This document shows positions 31,378 through 39,146 of a stretch of DNA of 41,335 nt, piece after piece. Under the pieces are notes generated by a model. It worked only from the letters and a program-made list of their open reading frames with translations. It did no database searches and was not told the DNA's origin. Position 1 is the stretch's first letter. Every line of letters starts with the position of its first letter. The position numbers were made by a program, and so were the translations under genes. Location: NCBI GenBank assembly GCA_024685285.1, contig JAIKVZ010000023.1, forward strand, positions 1 through 41,335, in the 5' to 3' direction. Origin of the DNA: Bacteroidales bacterium. Its GTDB lineage: Bacteria > Bacteroidota > Bacteroidia > Bacteroidales > P3.

Positions 31378-33492
31378 TCAATATTTTAAACCGTAGGCTT
31401 CGCAGTAGTCGGCCACGATGTCGAGCAACTCCTTGCCGTAGGCCTTGGCTTTGAGACGGCCAACGCCTTGGACCTCAAGCAATTCAGCTTCGTCGTGCGG
31501 CAACTTGCGCACCAAATCGAGCAGTGTTTTTTGGTTCAACACCATATAGGGGCGCACTCCGGTCTGCGCGGCCTTGTCGGTGCGCCAGCGGATCAGCAGG
31601 GTAATGAGCGGATGAGGCTCGGCGGCTTCGCGGGTTTTGCGCTTCGGCTTTGCGGGCTTCGGCTCTGGGTCGCTGCCGGCGTCTAACATAAAGTCGGTTT
31701 TGACCTTTAGATATTCGTCGACGCTGAACCCCCGTTTGCAAACCGCCTCGAGGCAGCACACCTTGACGCCCAAAATCTCGCGCAGACGGTCGGCCGCTTC
31801 GGTGTATTGGTGTTTGGTCTCTTTGTTGTCGATATCAAGGCTGAGCAGCGGTGCCATTTTGTCTGTCACGCCTGTCAACTGTGTCAAGAAATAGTCCGCC
31901 CCCTTGCCAATGCGCTCTGGCAGTGCCTCTGGGGAAAGGGTAACCAACTGGCGCCTAAAACGCTCGGCAACGCCGTTGAGCTCGGCAACCTTTACAGCCT
32001 GCAGTCCGAACAGCATCACCTTGTCGGCATACAGCGAGTTGAGCTTTGTTGCGAAGATGTCGCGCATACGCTCGGTGGCGTTCTCGAGGTCGCCGAGGCC
32101 GAAGAGTTCGAGCAACATATCCATATAATACTGTTGCTCATAGCTTTGTATCTGGCCTGCCACATCGGTCTCAGTTGGTTGCGACAAGACAAAGCGGTTC
32201 ACCTCGTCGCTCTCAAAGGTGCAATCCTTGCTTATAGGCGAGCTCAGAGTGAGGCCTTCGAGCGAGCGGCAGCGCGACAAAGCGACGTAAACCTGTCCAT
32301 AGGCGAAGGCTTCGGCGGCGTCGACGGTCACATTGTCGAAAGTCAGCCCCTGCGCTTTGTGTATTGTCACGGCCCAGGCAGTGCGCAGCGGATACTGCAC
32401 AAAGCGACCGGCGACGTGCTGCTTGATTTGCTTGTCGTCAGGGTCTATCTCGTATTGAATATTCTCCCACACCTCGCGGCCTACGGCCATGGTGTCGCCG
32501 TCGTCGTCTGTTACATAGACCGCGGGGGCGTCGTTCTCGTCAACGCCAAAACCTTTAACAGTGCCCAACTTGCCGTTGTAGTAACGGTGCTGCCCCGTGC
32601 TGTCGTTCTTTATAAACATGACACGGGCTTTGGGTTTCAGTTCGAGTTCTATGGCAGTTGGCGCCGATGTTTCGGGAAATGTGCCTTCGATTGTGGCTTT
32701 TAAAATGCGCGACTTACCATCAAGAGCATCCATGCGGCTGCGGTTGATGGCATCGGCCTGATAGTTGTGGGTGGTGAGGCGTATGGGTTCCTGCCCGTTG
32801 GCAAGGCGCCGGGGATTGCCTACCCTGGCGTTGAGGAGCGCAAGGGTGGCGGAGTCCATGATGTTGTTGCGCACATTGTTGAGCAAACCGACAAAATGCT
32901 CGTCCTGCTGACGGTAAACGGTTTTCAACTCGATGGTCAGGTAGTTGAGTTTGCGGAGAGCCTTGCTGTTAAAGAAAAACGGCGATGAATAGACACGGTC
33001 GATGTAAGGTTTTTCAGTATCGGTTACCACGGGCGGCAGCTGGTGCACATCGCCAATCATCAGCAGCTGTACACCGCCGAAAGGGCGAATGCTGTGACGG
33101 TAGCGGCGCAAAGTGGCGTCGATAGCGTCAAGCAGGTCGGCACGCACCATTGATATTTCGTCGATGATTAGCAGTTCGAGGGTGCGGATAATGTCGATTT
33201 TGCTTTTACGCAATTGCCGGTTTTTGTCAGGCATCTGGTATTCTGTCACCAACTCTGGCACATCGGGCAGGTATGGGCATAGCGGCAACTGAAAAAACGA
33301 GTGTATTGTGACCCCTCCGGCATTGACGGCCGCCACACCGGTGGGCGCCACCACCACATGGCGTTTGCCCACGGTAGCATCAATGTCGTGCAGAAAGGTG
33401 GTCTTCCCGGTACCGGCCTTGCCGGTCAAAAAGAGCGAGACCCCAGTGTTGCACACATAGCGCTTGGCCAGTTCGAGCTGAGGGTTTGTCAT
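31378..33492 (-). CDS. PIF1-like ATP-dependent helicase with C-terminal HRDC-like domain
   Basis: 704 residues, superfamily 1B helicase. Walker A is FLTGKAGTGKTTFLHDI (about residues 20-36), followed by VVVAPTGVAAVNAGGVTIHSFFQLP, which is the PIF1 Ia region. Walker B is LLIIDEISMV near 115, and the QLPPV motif III follows. The late motif TIHKAQGLTFDNV with VALSRCRSLEGL is typical of PIF1/RecD2. The last ~85 residues (LLIRWRTDKAAQTGVRPYMVLNQKTLLDLVRKLP...VQGVGRLKAKAYGKELLDIV) form an HRDC-like nucleic-acid-binding domain. PIF1 helicases unwind G-quadruplexes and stalled forks. It starts 55 bases after the nadE stop and may be in the same operon. Confidence 0.88.
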   Translation of the reverse strand: MTNPQLELAKRYVCNTGVSLFLTGKAGTGKTTFLHDIDATVGKRHVVVAPTGVAAVNAGGVTIHSFFQLPLCPYLPDVPELVTEYQMPDKNRQLRKSKIDIIRTLELLIIDEISMVRADLLDAIDATLRRYRHSIRPFGGVQLLMIGDVHQLPPVVTDTEKPYIDRVYSSPFFFNSKALRKLNYLTIELKTVYRQQDEHFVGLLNNVRNNIMDSATLALLNARVGNPRRLANGQEPIRLTTHNYQADAINRSRMDALDGKSRILKATIEGTFPETSAPTAIELELKPKARVMFIKNDSTGQHRYYNGKLGTVKGFGVDENDAPAVYVTDDDGDTMAVGREVWENIQYEIDPDDKQIKQHVAGRFVQYPLRTAWAVTIHKAQGLTFDNVTVDAAEAFAYGQVYVALSRCRSLEGLTLSSPISKDCTFESDEVNRFVLSQPTETDVAGQIQSYEQQYYMDMLLELFGLGDLENATERMRDIFATKLNSLYADKVMLFGLQAVKVAELNGVAERFRRQLVTLSPEALPERIGKGADYFLTQLTGVTDKMAPLLSLDIDNKETKHQYTEAADRLREILGVKVCCLEAVCKRGFSVDEYLKVKTDFMLDAGSDPEPKPAKPKRKTREAAEPHPLITLLIRWRTDKAAQTGVRPYMVLNQKTLLDLVRKLPHDEAELLEVQGVGRLKAKAYGKELLDIVADYCEAYGLKY

Positions 33493-33547
33493 GGTACAAT
33501 CCTTTGTGTTCTATAGACTGTATAGATTCTATAGAAACTATGATTAA

Positions 33548-35104
33548 TTACGATATCGGCCAACGGCGGTCAATGCCGAAAGTGGTTGGGCTGACTTTCA
33601 GCACAGGAGCAAACTGCATACGTTTCCACTCGTTCTGGCGCACCTTGCGCAGCACCATGGCCACAGTGTCGGGGTCGTAGCCCTCGGCCACAATCTCGTC
33701 GTGGCACATAGATTCCTCCAGATGCAGGTTGAGTATGGCGTCGAGCACCGAATAGTCGGGCAGTGAATCGCTGTCTTTCTGACCGGGGCGCAACTCGGCC
33801 GACGGGGCTTTGTCGATGGTGTTGCGGGGTATGCGTATGCAGTCGCGATTGATCCACTCACTCAACTCATAGACCTCGGTCTTGTACAGGTCGGCAATAA
33901 CACCCAAGGCTCCGCAGCTGTCGCCGTAGAGGGTGCCGTAGCCCATGGCCGCCTCGCTCTTGTTGGTGGTATTCAAGGCCAAAGCCCCGAACTTGTTGGC
34001 GTAGCTCATAACCATAGTGCCGCGCACACGGGCCTGCATATTCTCCTCGGTTACATCCTCAGGGCGGCCGTCGAACACGGGAGCCATGGCCTTGCGGAAA
34101 GCATCGAATACCGGGGCTATCGGTACAATGTCGTAGCTCACGCCAAGGTTGTGAGCCAAGTCGAGGGCATCCTGAACAGAATGGTCGGTGCTGTACTGAC
34201 TGGGCATAAGCAGGCCGTGGACATTCTCCGGGCCCAAAGCGTCGGCAGCCAAAGTACACACCAAGGCCGAGTCGATGCCGCCGCTAAGGCCAAGCACTGC
34301 CTTGGTTATACCGTTTTTGGTGAAATACTCGCGAATACCCATCACCAAAGCCTTGTATACCAACTCAACGGCCTCGGGCTTCTCGTCTTCGGCAACATCG
34401 AGCAACTGCATATCGGCGGTAGTGCTACACTCTTCAAAATAAGGCAACTGGCAGAGCACGCCGCCTGCCGCATTCATGGCCAACGAGCCGCCGGCATAGA
34501 GCAATTGACCTTCGCCACCAATGCGGTTGGTGTATATAAGTGCAGAATTAAGAGCCTCGACAATCTTGCGCATACGGTAGCGTATGCGGTAAGGCTTGTT
34601 ATAGTCGAAAACATTGCAACCGCAGCACACCACCATGTCGGGTTGTTCAATATGCTGACGGTTCAGTTCCTTGAGGTCCTCATAGAAACCTATGGCCAGC
34701 AACTGGTTCTGGAACTGAATGGTCTGTACACCCTCGCCGCGAACAAAATATTTCTGCTCGTCGGGGGCCAAGTATTTCTTGGTAACAATACCACGTATGG
34801 CACAGTTCTGCACAAACACTATGGCGTTGCATAGGCCTTTGTTCTGTATCTGCAACGGCATACCAACCAAGAAAGCGCGGTGCTCGGAGTGCGACACCAA
34901 CTCCTGCAAAGCAGCCTGGGCCCGTTTCTGAATATCGGTGTATGCCGCCGAGGCGTACTGCGGATAGCCGCACAGGGTGCAAGCAGGAAAAACAGTGAGC
35001 AGTGCCTCTTTAGACTCGTCAGTGTCCAACTCGCGCAGTATCCACTCGAGATTGGCCTCGGGGTTGTTGGTGACAATATTGTGCTGAACCAGATGTATTT
35101 TCAT
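33548..35104 (-). CDS. nadE: NAD+ synthetase with a degenerate glutaminase domain
   Basis: 518 residues from MKIHLVQHNIVT (35104); the frame upstream of this Met reads through the leader. Residues 1-230 are a nitrilase-fold glutaminase-type domain. Residues ~245-518 are the NAD synthetase domain with the ATP-pyrophosphatase loop LSGGIDSAL (Ser274-Gly-Gly-Ile-Asp-Ser279), the TTNKSE segment and the LRPGQKDSDSLPDY loop. Two of the three glutaminase residues are missing: the usual PE(L) glutamate is Ala41 (FPACTLCGYP) and the catalytic cysteine before ED is Tyr141 (AIGFYEDL). The lysine (KKYL, ~110) remains. It should make NAD+ from deamido-NAD+ with free ammonia, or obtain ammonia from a partner. 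Confidence 0.88.
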   Translation of the reverse strand: MKIHLVQHNIVTNNPEANLEWILRELDTDESKEALLTVFPACTLCGYPQYASAAYTDIQKRAQAALQELVSHSEHRAFLVGMPLQIQNKGLCNAIVFVQNCAIRGIVTKKYLAPDEQKYFVRGEGVQTIQFQNQLLAIGFYEDLKELNRQHIEQPDMVVCCGCNVFDYNKPYRIRYRMRKIVEALNSALIYTNRIGGEGQLLYAGGSLAMNAAGGVLCQLPYFEECSTTADMQLLDVAEDEKPEAVELVYKALVMGIREYFTKNGITKAVLGLSGGIDSALVCTLAADALGPENVHGLLMPSQYSTDHSVQDALDLAHNLGVSYDIVPIAPVFDAFRKAMAPVFDGRPEDVTEENMQARVRGTMVMSYANKFGALALNTTNKSEAAMGYGTLYGDSCGALGVIADLYKTEVYELSEWINRDCIRIPRNTIDKAPSAELRPGQKDSDSLPDYSVLDAILNLHLEESMCHDEIVAEGYDPDTVAMVLRKVRQNEWKRMQFAPVLKVSPTTFGIDRRWPIS

Positions 35105-35202
35105 TGTTGCTGATTTTTTTTGTAATAAATAGAACGCCAAAACGGGCAAAATATTGTGGGCTGCCAAAAATATTTTGTTGGATAGGTCTGTCTCGTCAGG
35201 AA

Positions 35203-35238
35203 CAAAAAAACATGGGCGGCAATTGTATTGCCGCCCAT
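35203..35238 (-). terminator. Rho-independent terminator of rplY
   Basis: ATGGGCGGCAAT pairs perfectly with ATTGCCGCCCAT (12 bp, 3-base loop), followed on the minus strand by G and a run of seven T. It lies 26 bases after the rplY stop. Confidence 0.92.
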
Positions 35239-35263
35239 AGCGTTCTGAGCATCTTGCTGTTTG

Positions 35264-35833
35264 TTATTCGGCAGGAGTCTCGACGGCAGCGGCGCGGGTG
35301 CTGTTGACAACCACGATGTCGCTTGTCTTGACGTTGAGGAGTTCATAGTTGTTGGTGGCAACATCCTGAACTTTGATGCCCTGGGCAACGTCGAGGTCGG
35401 TGATGTCGAGCAAAATCTCGTTGGGCATATTGGCGGGCAGAGCCTTGACGTTGAGGCGTTTCTGCTTGTAGACCAATTTGCCGCCACGAATAACACCCTT
35501 GGAGGTGCCGGTGGTGTGCACGGGTATGGACATGACTATGGGTTTGTCGTCGCTCAACTCGTAGAAGTCGGCATGGTAGACAATCTCGGTCACAGGGTGG
35601 AAGTCGATGTCCTTAAGCATTGCCATGTGGTCAGTGCCGTCAATGTTGATTTTTACATAGCAGGGCTCGGGGTTGAACAGCACGCGTTGGAAAGCGGTCT
35701 GGTCAACGGCAAAGAGGTACTGTTTGTCTTTGCCATACATTACGCAAGGCACTTTGGCCTCGCGGCGCAGAGCCTTAGCATCCTTTTTCCCTACGTTCTC
35801 GCGAAGAGAACCGCTCATTGATACTACTCTCAT
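35264..35833 (-). CDS. rplY: 50S ribosomal protein L25, long (Ctc/TL5) form
   Basis: 189 residues. The N-terminal 5S-rRNA-binding L25 domain (SGSLRENVGKKDAKALRREAKVPCVMYG) is followed by the beta-sandwich TL5 C-terminal domain (VHTTGTSKGVIRGGKLVYKQKRLNVKALPANMPNEILLDITDLDVAQGIKV). The acidic/Ala tail ends in VETPAE. It binds 5S rRNA in the large subunit. It lies 109 bases downstream of prs; prs followed by the L25/Ctc gene is a known pairing in other bacteria. A second Met at residue 6 is a possible alternative start. Confidence 0.94.
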   Translation of the reverse strand: MRVVSMSGSLRENVGKKDAKALRREAKVPCVMYGKDKQYLFAVDQTAFQRVLFNPEPCYVKINIDGTDHMAMLKDIDFHPVTEIVYHADFYELSDDKPIVMSIPVHTTGTSKGVIRGGKLVYKQKRLNVKALPANMPNEILLDITDLDVAQGIKVQDVATNNYELLNVKTSDIVVVNSTRAAAVETPAE

Positions 35834-35849
35834 TGTTTTGATGTTTTAA

Positions 35850-35945
35850 TTTGTTAATATGTTAATTTGTTAAACTATTTGTCAATGTGCCATCTGCGCA
35901 AGAGACTAACGCATTTACGCATTAACACATTCACGCATTCATTTA
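35850..35945. repeat. Slippage-like short repeats between prs and rplY
   Basis: Two sets of imperfect short repeats: TTTGTTAATATGTTAATTTGTTAA-type units at about 35850-35875, and CGCATTTACGCATT-type units at about 35909-35945, the second touching the prs stop region. No gene or hairpin fits. Confidence 0.55.
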
Positions 35946-36920
35946 TTCGTTCATTCTATGAATAACGCCTTTGCGGTGGATGGTGGTCTCGTAAAGATTG
36001 TCGAGACTCTCGAAATTGACCACACGACGTATAGCCTCGGCCAGCAGCCAGTCGCAGCTAAGCACGTGGATTTTGCTGCTCTCACGGCGCAGCGGTATAG
36101 TGTCGGTAGTCACCAACTCTTCAAGTTCAGAGGCCTCAACTTTCTCAATAGCCTGGCCGCTGAGCACGGGGTGCGTAATCATGGCGCGAACACTCTTTGC
36201 CCCGCTCTGCTTGATGATACCGGCGGCCTTGCAGATGGTTGATCCGGTGTCAATAATATCATCGAGCAGTATGACGTGCTTGTCTTTGACATCGCCAATG
36301 AGGCGCATCTCGCCAATCTCGTTGGGTTTGTTACGGTGTTTGTAGCAGATGACAAAACTGTTGTTGAGGGTTTTGGCGTACATACCGGCGCGTTTGCTGC
36401 CGCCCATGTCGGGGCTGGCGAACATCACATCCTCACTGTCGAACTTCTCACGGATGTAAGGCATGAAGAGGCTTGAGCCATAGAGGTGGTCGACCGGAAT
36501 GTTGAAGAAGCCCTGAATCTGGTCGGCGTGCAGATCCATGGAGATGACGCGGTCGACGCCTGAAACTGTCAGCATATCGGCAATAAGTTTCGACGCTATT
36601 GGCACATGTGGCTTGTCCTTGCGGTCCTGGCGGGCAAAACCATAGTAAGGAATCACGGCCACAATCTTCTGTGCCGAGGCACGTTTGGCAGCGTCAATCA
36701 TCATCAGCAACTCAAACAGGTTGTCTGTAGGCGGAATTGTGGACTGAATGATAAACACAATGCCGCCGCGTATGGTCTCCTCATACGAGGGCTGGAATTC
36801 GCCGTCGGCATACTGAAAAACAGTAGACTTGCCCAACGAAATGCCATAGATGTCGGCCACACGGCGTGCAAGATTCTCGGTGGCACGGCCAGCGAAGATA
36901 AAGACTTTGTCTGAGTTCAT
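35943..36920 (-). CDS. prs: Ribose-phosphate pyrophosphokinase (PRPP synthetase)
   Basis: 325 residues. The N-terminal domain has DGEFQPSYEETIRGG and the ATP/Mg region PYYGFARQDRKDKP (flexible loop with Arg-Gln-Asp-Arg-Lys). SMDLHADQIQGFFNIPVDHLYG carries the catalytic histidine region. The C-terminal PRPP-binding loop is VILLDDIIDTGSTICKAA. It makes PRPP from ribose-5-phosphate and ATP for purine, pyrimidine, NAD and His/Trp synthesis. It probably heads a two-gene unit with rplY and has a strong promoter divergent from tRNA-Leu. Confidence 0.96.
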   Translation of the reverse strand: MNSDKVFIFAGRATENLARRVADIYGISLGKSTVFQYADGEFQPSYEETIRGGIVFIIQSTIPPTDNLFELLMMIDAAKRASAQKIVAVIPYYGFARQDRKDKPHVPIASKLIADMLTVSGVDRVISMDLHADQIQGFFNIPVDHLYGSSLFMPYIREKFDSEDVMFASPDMGGSKRAGMYAKTLNNSFVICYKHRNKPNEIGEMRLIGDVKDKHVILLDDIIDTGSTICKAAGIIKQSGAKSVRAMITHPVLSGQAIEKVEASELEELVTTDTIPLRRESSKIHVLSCDWLLAEAIRRVVNFESLDNLYETTIHRKGVIHRMNE

Positions 36921-36993
36921 ATCGACTACAATGCTTTGAGTTTCGGACAGTTATAACTTTTTCAACGTTTTTGTATCAACTTGAAAACGTGTG

Positions 36994-37024
36994 CAAAAAT
37001 ACTATTTTTTTACGAAACCACAAA
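36994..37024 (-). promoter_or_regulatory. Promoter of prs
   Basis: Minus-strand TTTG at 37024-37021, a 19-bp spacer and TATTTTTG at 37001-36994. The leader is about 70 nt. Confidence 0.75.
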
Positions 37025-37030
37025 AAAAAG

Positions 37031-37061
37031 TTTGCCAGTTCAAAAAAAACAAGTAATTTTG
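37031..37061 (+). promoter_or_regulatory. Promoter of tRNA-Leu
   Basis: TTTG at 37031-37034, a 19-bp spacer and TAATTTTG at 37054-37061, divergent from and almost touching the prs promoter. The precursor leader would be about 68 nt. Confidence 0.75.
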
Positions 37062-37133
37062 CAGCCGATTTCGAGAGAGAATTTCTAACCGGAGAACAGA
37101 TTTGGAGTCTCCAGTTAGAGTTAATTCGAAGAG

Positions 37134-37216
37134 GCCCTGGTGGTGGAATGGTAGACACGGTAGACTCAAAATCTGCTGCTCGCAAGGGCGTGAGGGTTCA
37201 AGTCCCTCCCGGGGTA
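37134..37216 (+). tRNA. tRNA-Leu (anticodon CAA)
   Basis: Class II cloverleaf. The acceptor stem is GCCCTGG/CCGGGGT with two G-U pairs. The anticodon arm GTAGA-CTCAAAA-TCTGC places CAA at 34-36. A long variable arm (TGCTCGCAAGGGCG) follows, then the T arm GAGGG-TTCAAGT-CCCTC. Discriminator A at 37216; CCA is not encoded. The prophage-like region begins immediately beyond it, as expected for a tRNA attachment site. Confidence 0.92.
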
Positions 37217-37221
37217 CAAGG

Positions 37222-37247
37222 AAGCACTGAATTTCAGTGCTTTTTTA
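37222..37247 (+). terminator. Rho-independent terminator after tRNA-Leu
   Basis: AAGCACTGA pairs perfectly with TCAGTGCTT (9 bp, 3-base loop), then a run of T. Confidence 0.88.
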
Positions 37248-37288
37248 TTTTCAGTCCCCAAAAAGTCCCCGAAAACAGACAAAAGCAA

Positions 37289-37318
37289 AGGTCGCCAGCG
37301 TTCTCGCACTGACGACCT
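37289..37318 (-). terminator. Terminator of the prophage minus-strand operon
   Basis: AGGTCG pairs with CGACCT, and the stem continues with interrupted CAG/CTG and GCG/CGC pairs around an AGAA tetraloop. On the minus strand it is followed by TTGCTTTTG. It is 45 bases after the last prophage gene. Confidence 0.6.
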
Positions 37319-37363
37319 CGGAACTCCTTCTACAACCTGGTAGATGAGATGGTTTTTGGTTTG

Positions 37364-37945
37364 CTACACTCCGAAAGCGGGATTGATGTCCGACACCTCG
37401 CCAGTAACGGCATCGACGAAGAGGCATTGGTATATGTTCCCGAATATGTACTGCGGGTTGCACGTCCGTGGCCCCACCATCTTCCGCAGGGTGCATTTGT
37501 TGCTGTGTGGCTTGGCGTAGTTGGACTTCATCAGACGCTCGTAGGCTTGGCGGTAGGTAATTGTAATGTTGTCGCCAGACATATCTTCGTCTTCAAGCCA
37601 GGGGCCCTCGGCCTCCTTTACAGTAAATGCGTCGGGAGAGTGTCCGAAGATGACGACGAGGGGATCATAGCCGCCGTCCTCATACTCATAGACAATCTGG
37701 AACACATTGGTAACGCTGTCCACTGTGCCAGTGCAGCCTTCCGCGTCGAGATACTCGTTGAGGACGAGCTGGGTCTCGTAGTACCTATAGATGCAGCCAT
37801 AATGGTCGCACATATAGGCGCGGTCTGATTTGATGGTCTGCTCGACCATCGTCTCCATCTTCTGCTTTTCCTGATTGCACGAGGTGCAGGACGCGGCTCC
37901 CAGCAGAAGGACGGAAGCCATCAGAAACATAATGATTTTTTTCAT
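37364..37945 (-). CDS. Lipoprotein of unknown function at the prophage edge (possible cargo gene)
   Basis: 193 residues starting at MKKIIMFLMASVLLLGAASC (37945), with lipobox LGAASC; the upstream in-frame ATG adds residues without a signal sequence. The mature part is cysteine-containing and acidic, with patterns such as SDRAYMCDHYGCIYRYYETQLVLNEYLDAEGC and YRQAYERLMKSNYAKPHSNKCTLRKMVG. No domain is recognised. It is the last gene before the prophage terminator and the tRNA-Leu side, where genes not needed for phage growth often sit. Separated by 50 bases from the methylase gene. Confidence 0.7.
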   Translation of the reverse strand: MKKIIMFLMASVLLLGAASCTSCNQEKQKMETMVEQTIKSDRAYMCDHYGCIYRYYETQLVLNEYLDAEGCTGTVDSVTNVFQIVYEYEDGGYDPLVVIFGHSPDAFTVKEAEGPWLEDEDMSGDNITITYRQAYERLMKSNYAKPHSNKCTLRKMVGPRTCNPQYIFGNIYQCLFVDAVTGEVSDINPAFGV

Positions 37946-37995
37946 TGTGTGTTGAATTTTGAAAGTTATACATTGCAGCCTTGCGACTGCGTGAA

Positions 37996-38616
37996 TTATA
38001 TCCATCTTATTATAGTGTCGGCCGCCCTAACCTTTCGGAAGAGGAACCAGGCGTATGCGACTGCGGAGCCGCCGCCAGCCCTCATACCCTCGAAGTCGCC
38101 GTTCTTGGCACAAAGCAGCCGCTCGGTGAACTGGTACACGCCGTGCAGATAGCCGTGACGGTACAGACGCTCGAAGCGACCCTTTCCCTCCAGTGCGTTT
38201 GTCTTGAGCAGGAAGAAGGCAGGTTGGCCGTCCGGCAGAAGCTCAAGGGCGTGTTCGACGAACTCCGTCGCATATTTGTACGGCGGATTGGTCAGTATGC
38301 AGCAGTCCTCGCCCTGCAGGTATTCGGGGAGCCTCTCCTCCTTGAGGAAGTCAACCCCCACATACCCGAAGCCTCGGTCTACAAGGTCGGTGGAAAGGAC
38401 ATTGAAACCGTCAGCCATCAAAGCCCTGCTCAAGTGTCCGGCACCGCAGGCGCACTCCCACACATACGGTGGTATGATTACAGCGTTGCGGAGTTTCTCG
38501 ACCGCCACAGGGTCGGTGGCGTAGTAGTCATCGCACTGCCTTTCGCTGACTGCGTGACTGCTTGCGCCGAGGGTCTTGTAGACGCTGTTGCCGTTGCCAG
38601 TCCAATCCTTGCTCAT
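37996..38616 (-). CDS. Phage-type DNA adenine methyltransferase-like protein
   Basis: 206 residues from [22 protein letters not shown] (38616), whose ATG overlaps the preceding stop by 4 bases. It has a Rossmann methyltransferase motif I, VWECACGAGHLSRAL (from about residue 51), an acidic strand end FNVLSTDLVDRG, and the catalytic NPPY motif in CCILTNPPYKYATEF, which marks N6-adenine or N4-cytosine methylases. There is no target-recognition domain large enough for a restriction-type enzyme, and no endonuclease partner. Phage genes like this methylate phage DNA against host restriction. Its position after the lysis genes is unusual but is seen in Bacteroidetes prophages. Confidence 0.8.
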   Translation of the reverse strand: MSKDWTGNGNSVYKTLGASSHAVSERQCDDYYATDPVAVEKLRNAVIIPPYVWECACGAGHLSRALMADGFNVLSTDLVDRGFGYVGVDFLKEERLPEYLQGEDCCILTNPPYKYATEFVEHALELLPDGQPAFFLLKTNALEGKGRFERLYRHGYLHGVYQFTERLLCAKNGDFEGMRAGGGSAVAYAWFLFRKVRAADTIIRWI

Positions 38617-39146
38617 ATCTTGATGAACTTGCCCCACAATTTGCGTGTGCGCCACAGAATGTAGCCAATCAGCCCGACGGATAGCCACCAAAAGCCGCGC
38701 ATCTGGAATTTCTGCCATCCCGTCAGCGGTTTCTCCACCTCGACGGGGTACGGCTGCGGAACATAGATGCTGTCAACCTTCGCGTGGCTCTCGTAGTGAC
38801 TTGTGTCGGAGACGAGAGCGGTGCCTTCAACGGGGATGTCTATCTTCTGCGGCTTGTTCTCAAGGCTGTGGTGCAGCTTGCCGAGGCTGTCAACAAAAGC
38901 GTCGGAGGTCGCGAAATCTGTCTCAAGGTGAGAGCTGTCCTCGCCCACGCTGGTCTGCTTCTCGACAGGTATGTAGAAGGGTACCGTGTCGTGGATATGG
39001 ATATACCGCCACCGTATCTCCGTGCGAACACTGTCAGCCTGTTGATGGCTGGAGCCGCCAATGTCCTTTCCGCATTTGCAGCCCGAAAGTGTGGCAAAAA
39101 TCGCCACCATCAGAAAAAACACCCCTAATTTTGCCACGGTTCTCAT
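38613..39146 (-). CDS. Lipoprotein with C-terminal membrane helix; candidate unimolecular spanin
   Basis: 177 residues. An N-terminal lipoprotein signal peptide ([17 protein letters not shown]) puts a lipid anchor at Cys23. Residues ~25-140 are polar and periplasmic. A C-terminal membrane helix ([14 protein letters not shown], about 151-164) is followed by a basic tail ([12 protein letters not shown]). An outer-membrane lipid anchor plus an inner-membrane helix is the layout of one-piece (u-) spanins, which fuse the two membranes in the last step of phage lysis. Its start overlaps the endolysin stop (ATGA), and holin-type genes lie just upstream. I see no sequence similarity to known spanins; the call rests on topology and position. 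Confidence 0.5.
   Translation of the reverse strand: MRTVAKLGVFFLMVAIFATLSGCKCGKDIGGSSHQQADSVRTEIRWRYIHIHDTVPFYIPVEKQTSVGEDSSHLETDFATSDAFVDSLGKLHHSLENKPQKIDIPVEGTALVSDTSHYESHAKVDSIYVPQPYPVEVEKPLTGWQKFQMRGFWWLSVGLIGYILWRTRKLWGKFIKI

Noticed and set aside
31378-33492. RecD or conjugative relaxase-helicase
   Set aside because: No relaxase domain or RecBC neighbours; the N-terminal ATPase pattern and HRDC-like tail fit a chromosomal PIF1-like helicase.
37996-38616. Type II restriction-modification system
   Set aside because: The methylase is small, has no target-recognition domain and no nuclease gene beside it; the neighbours are lysis genes.
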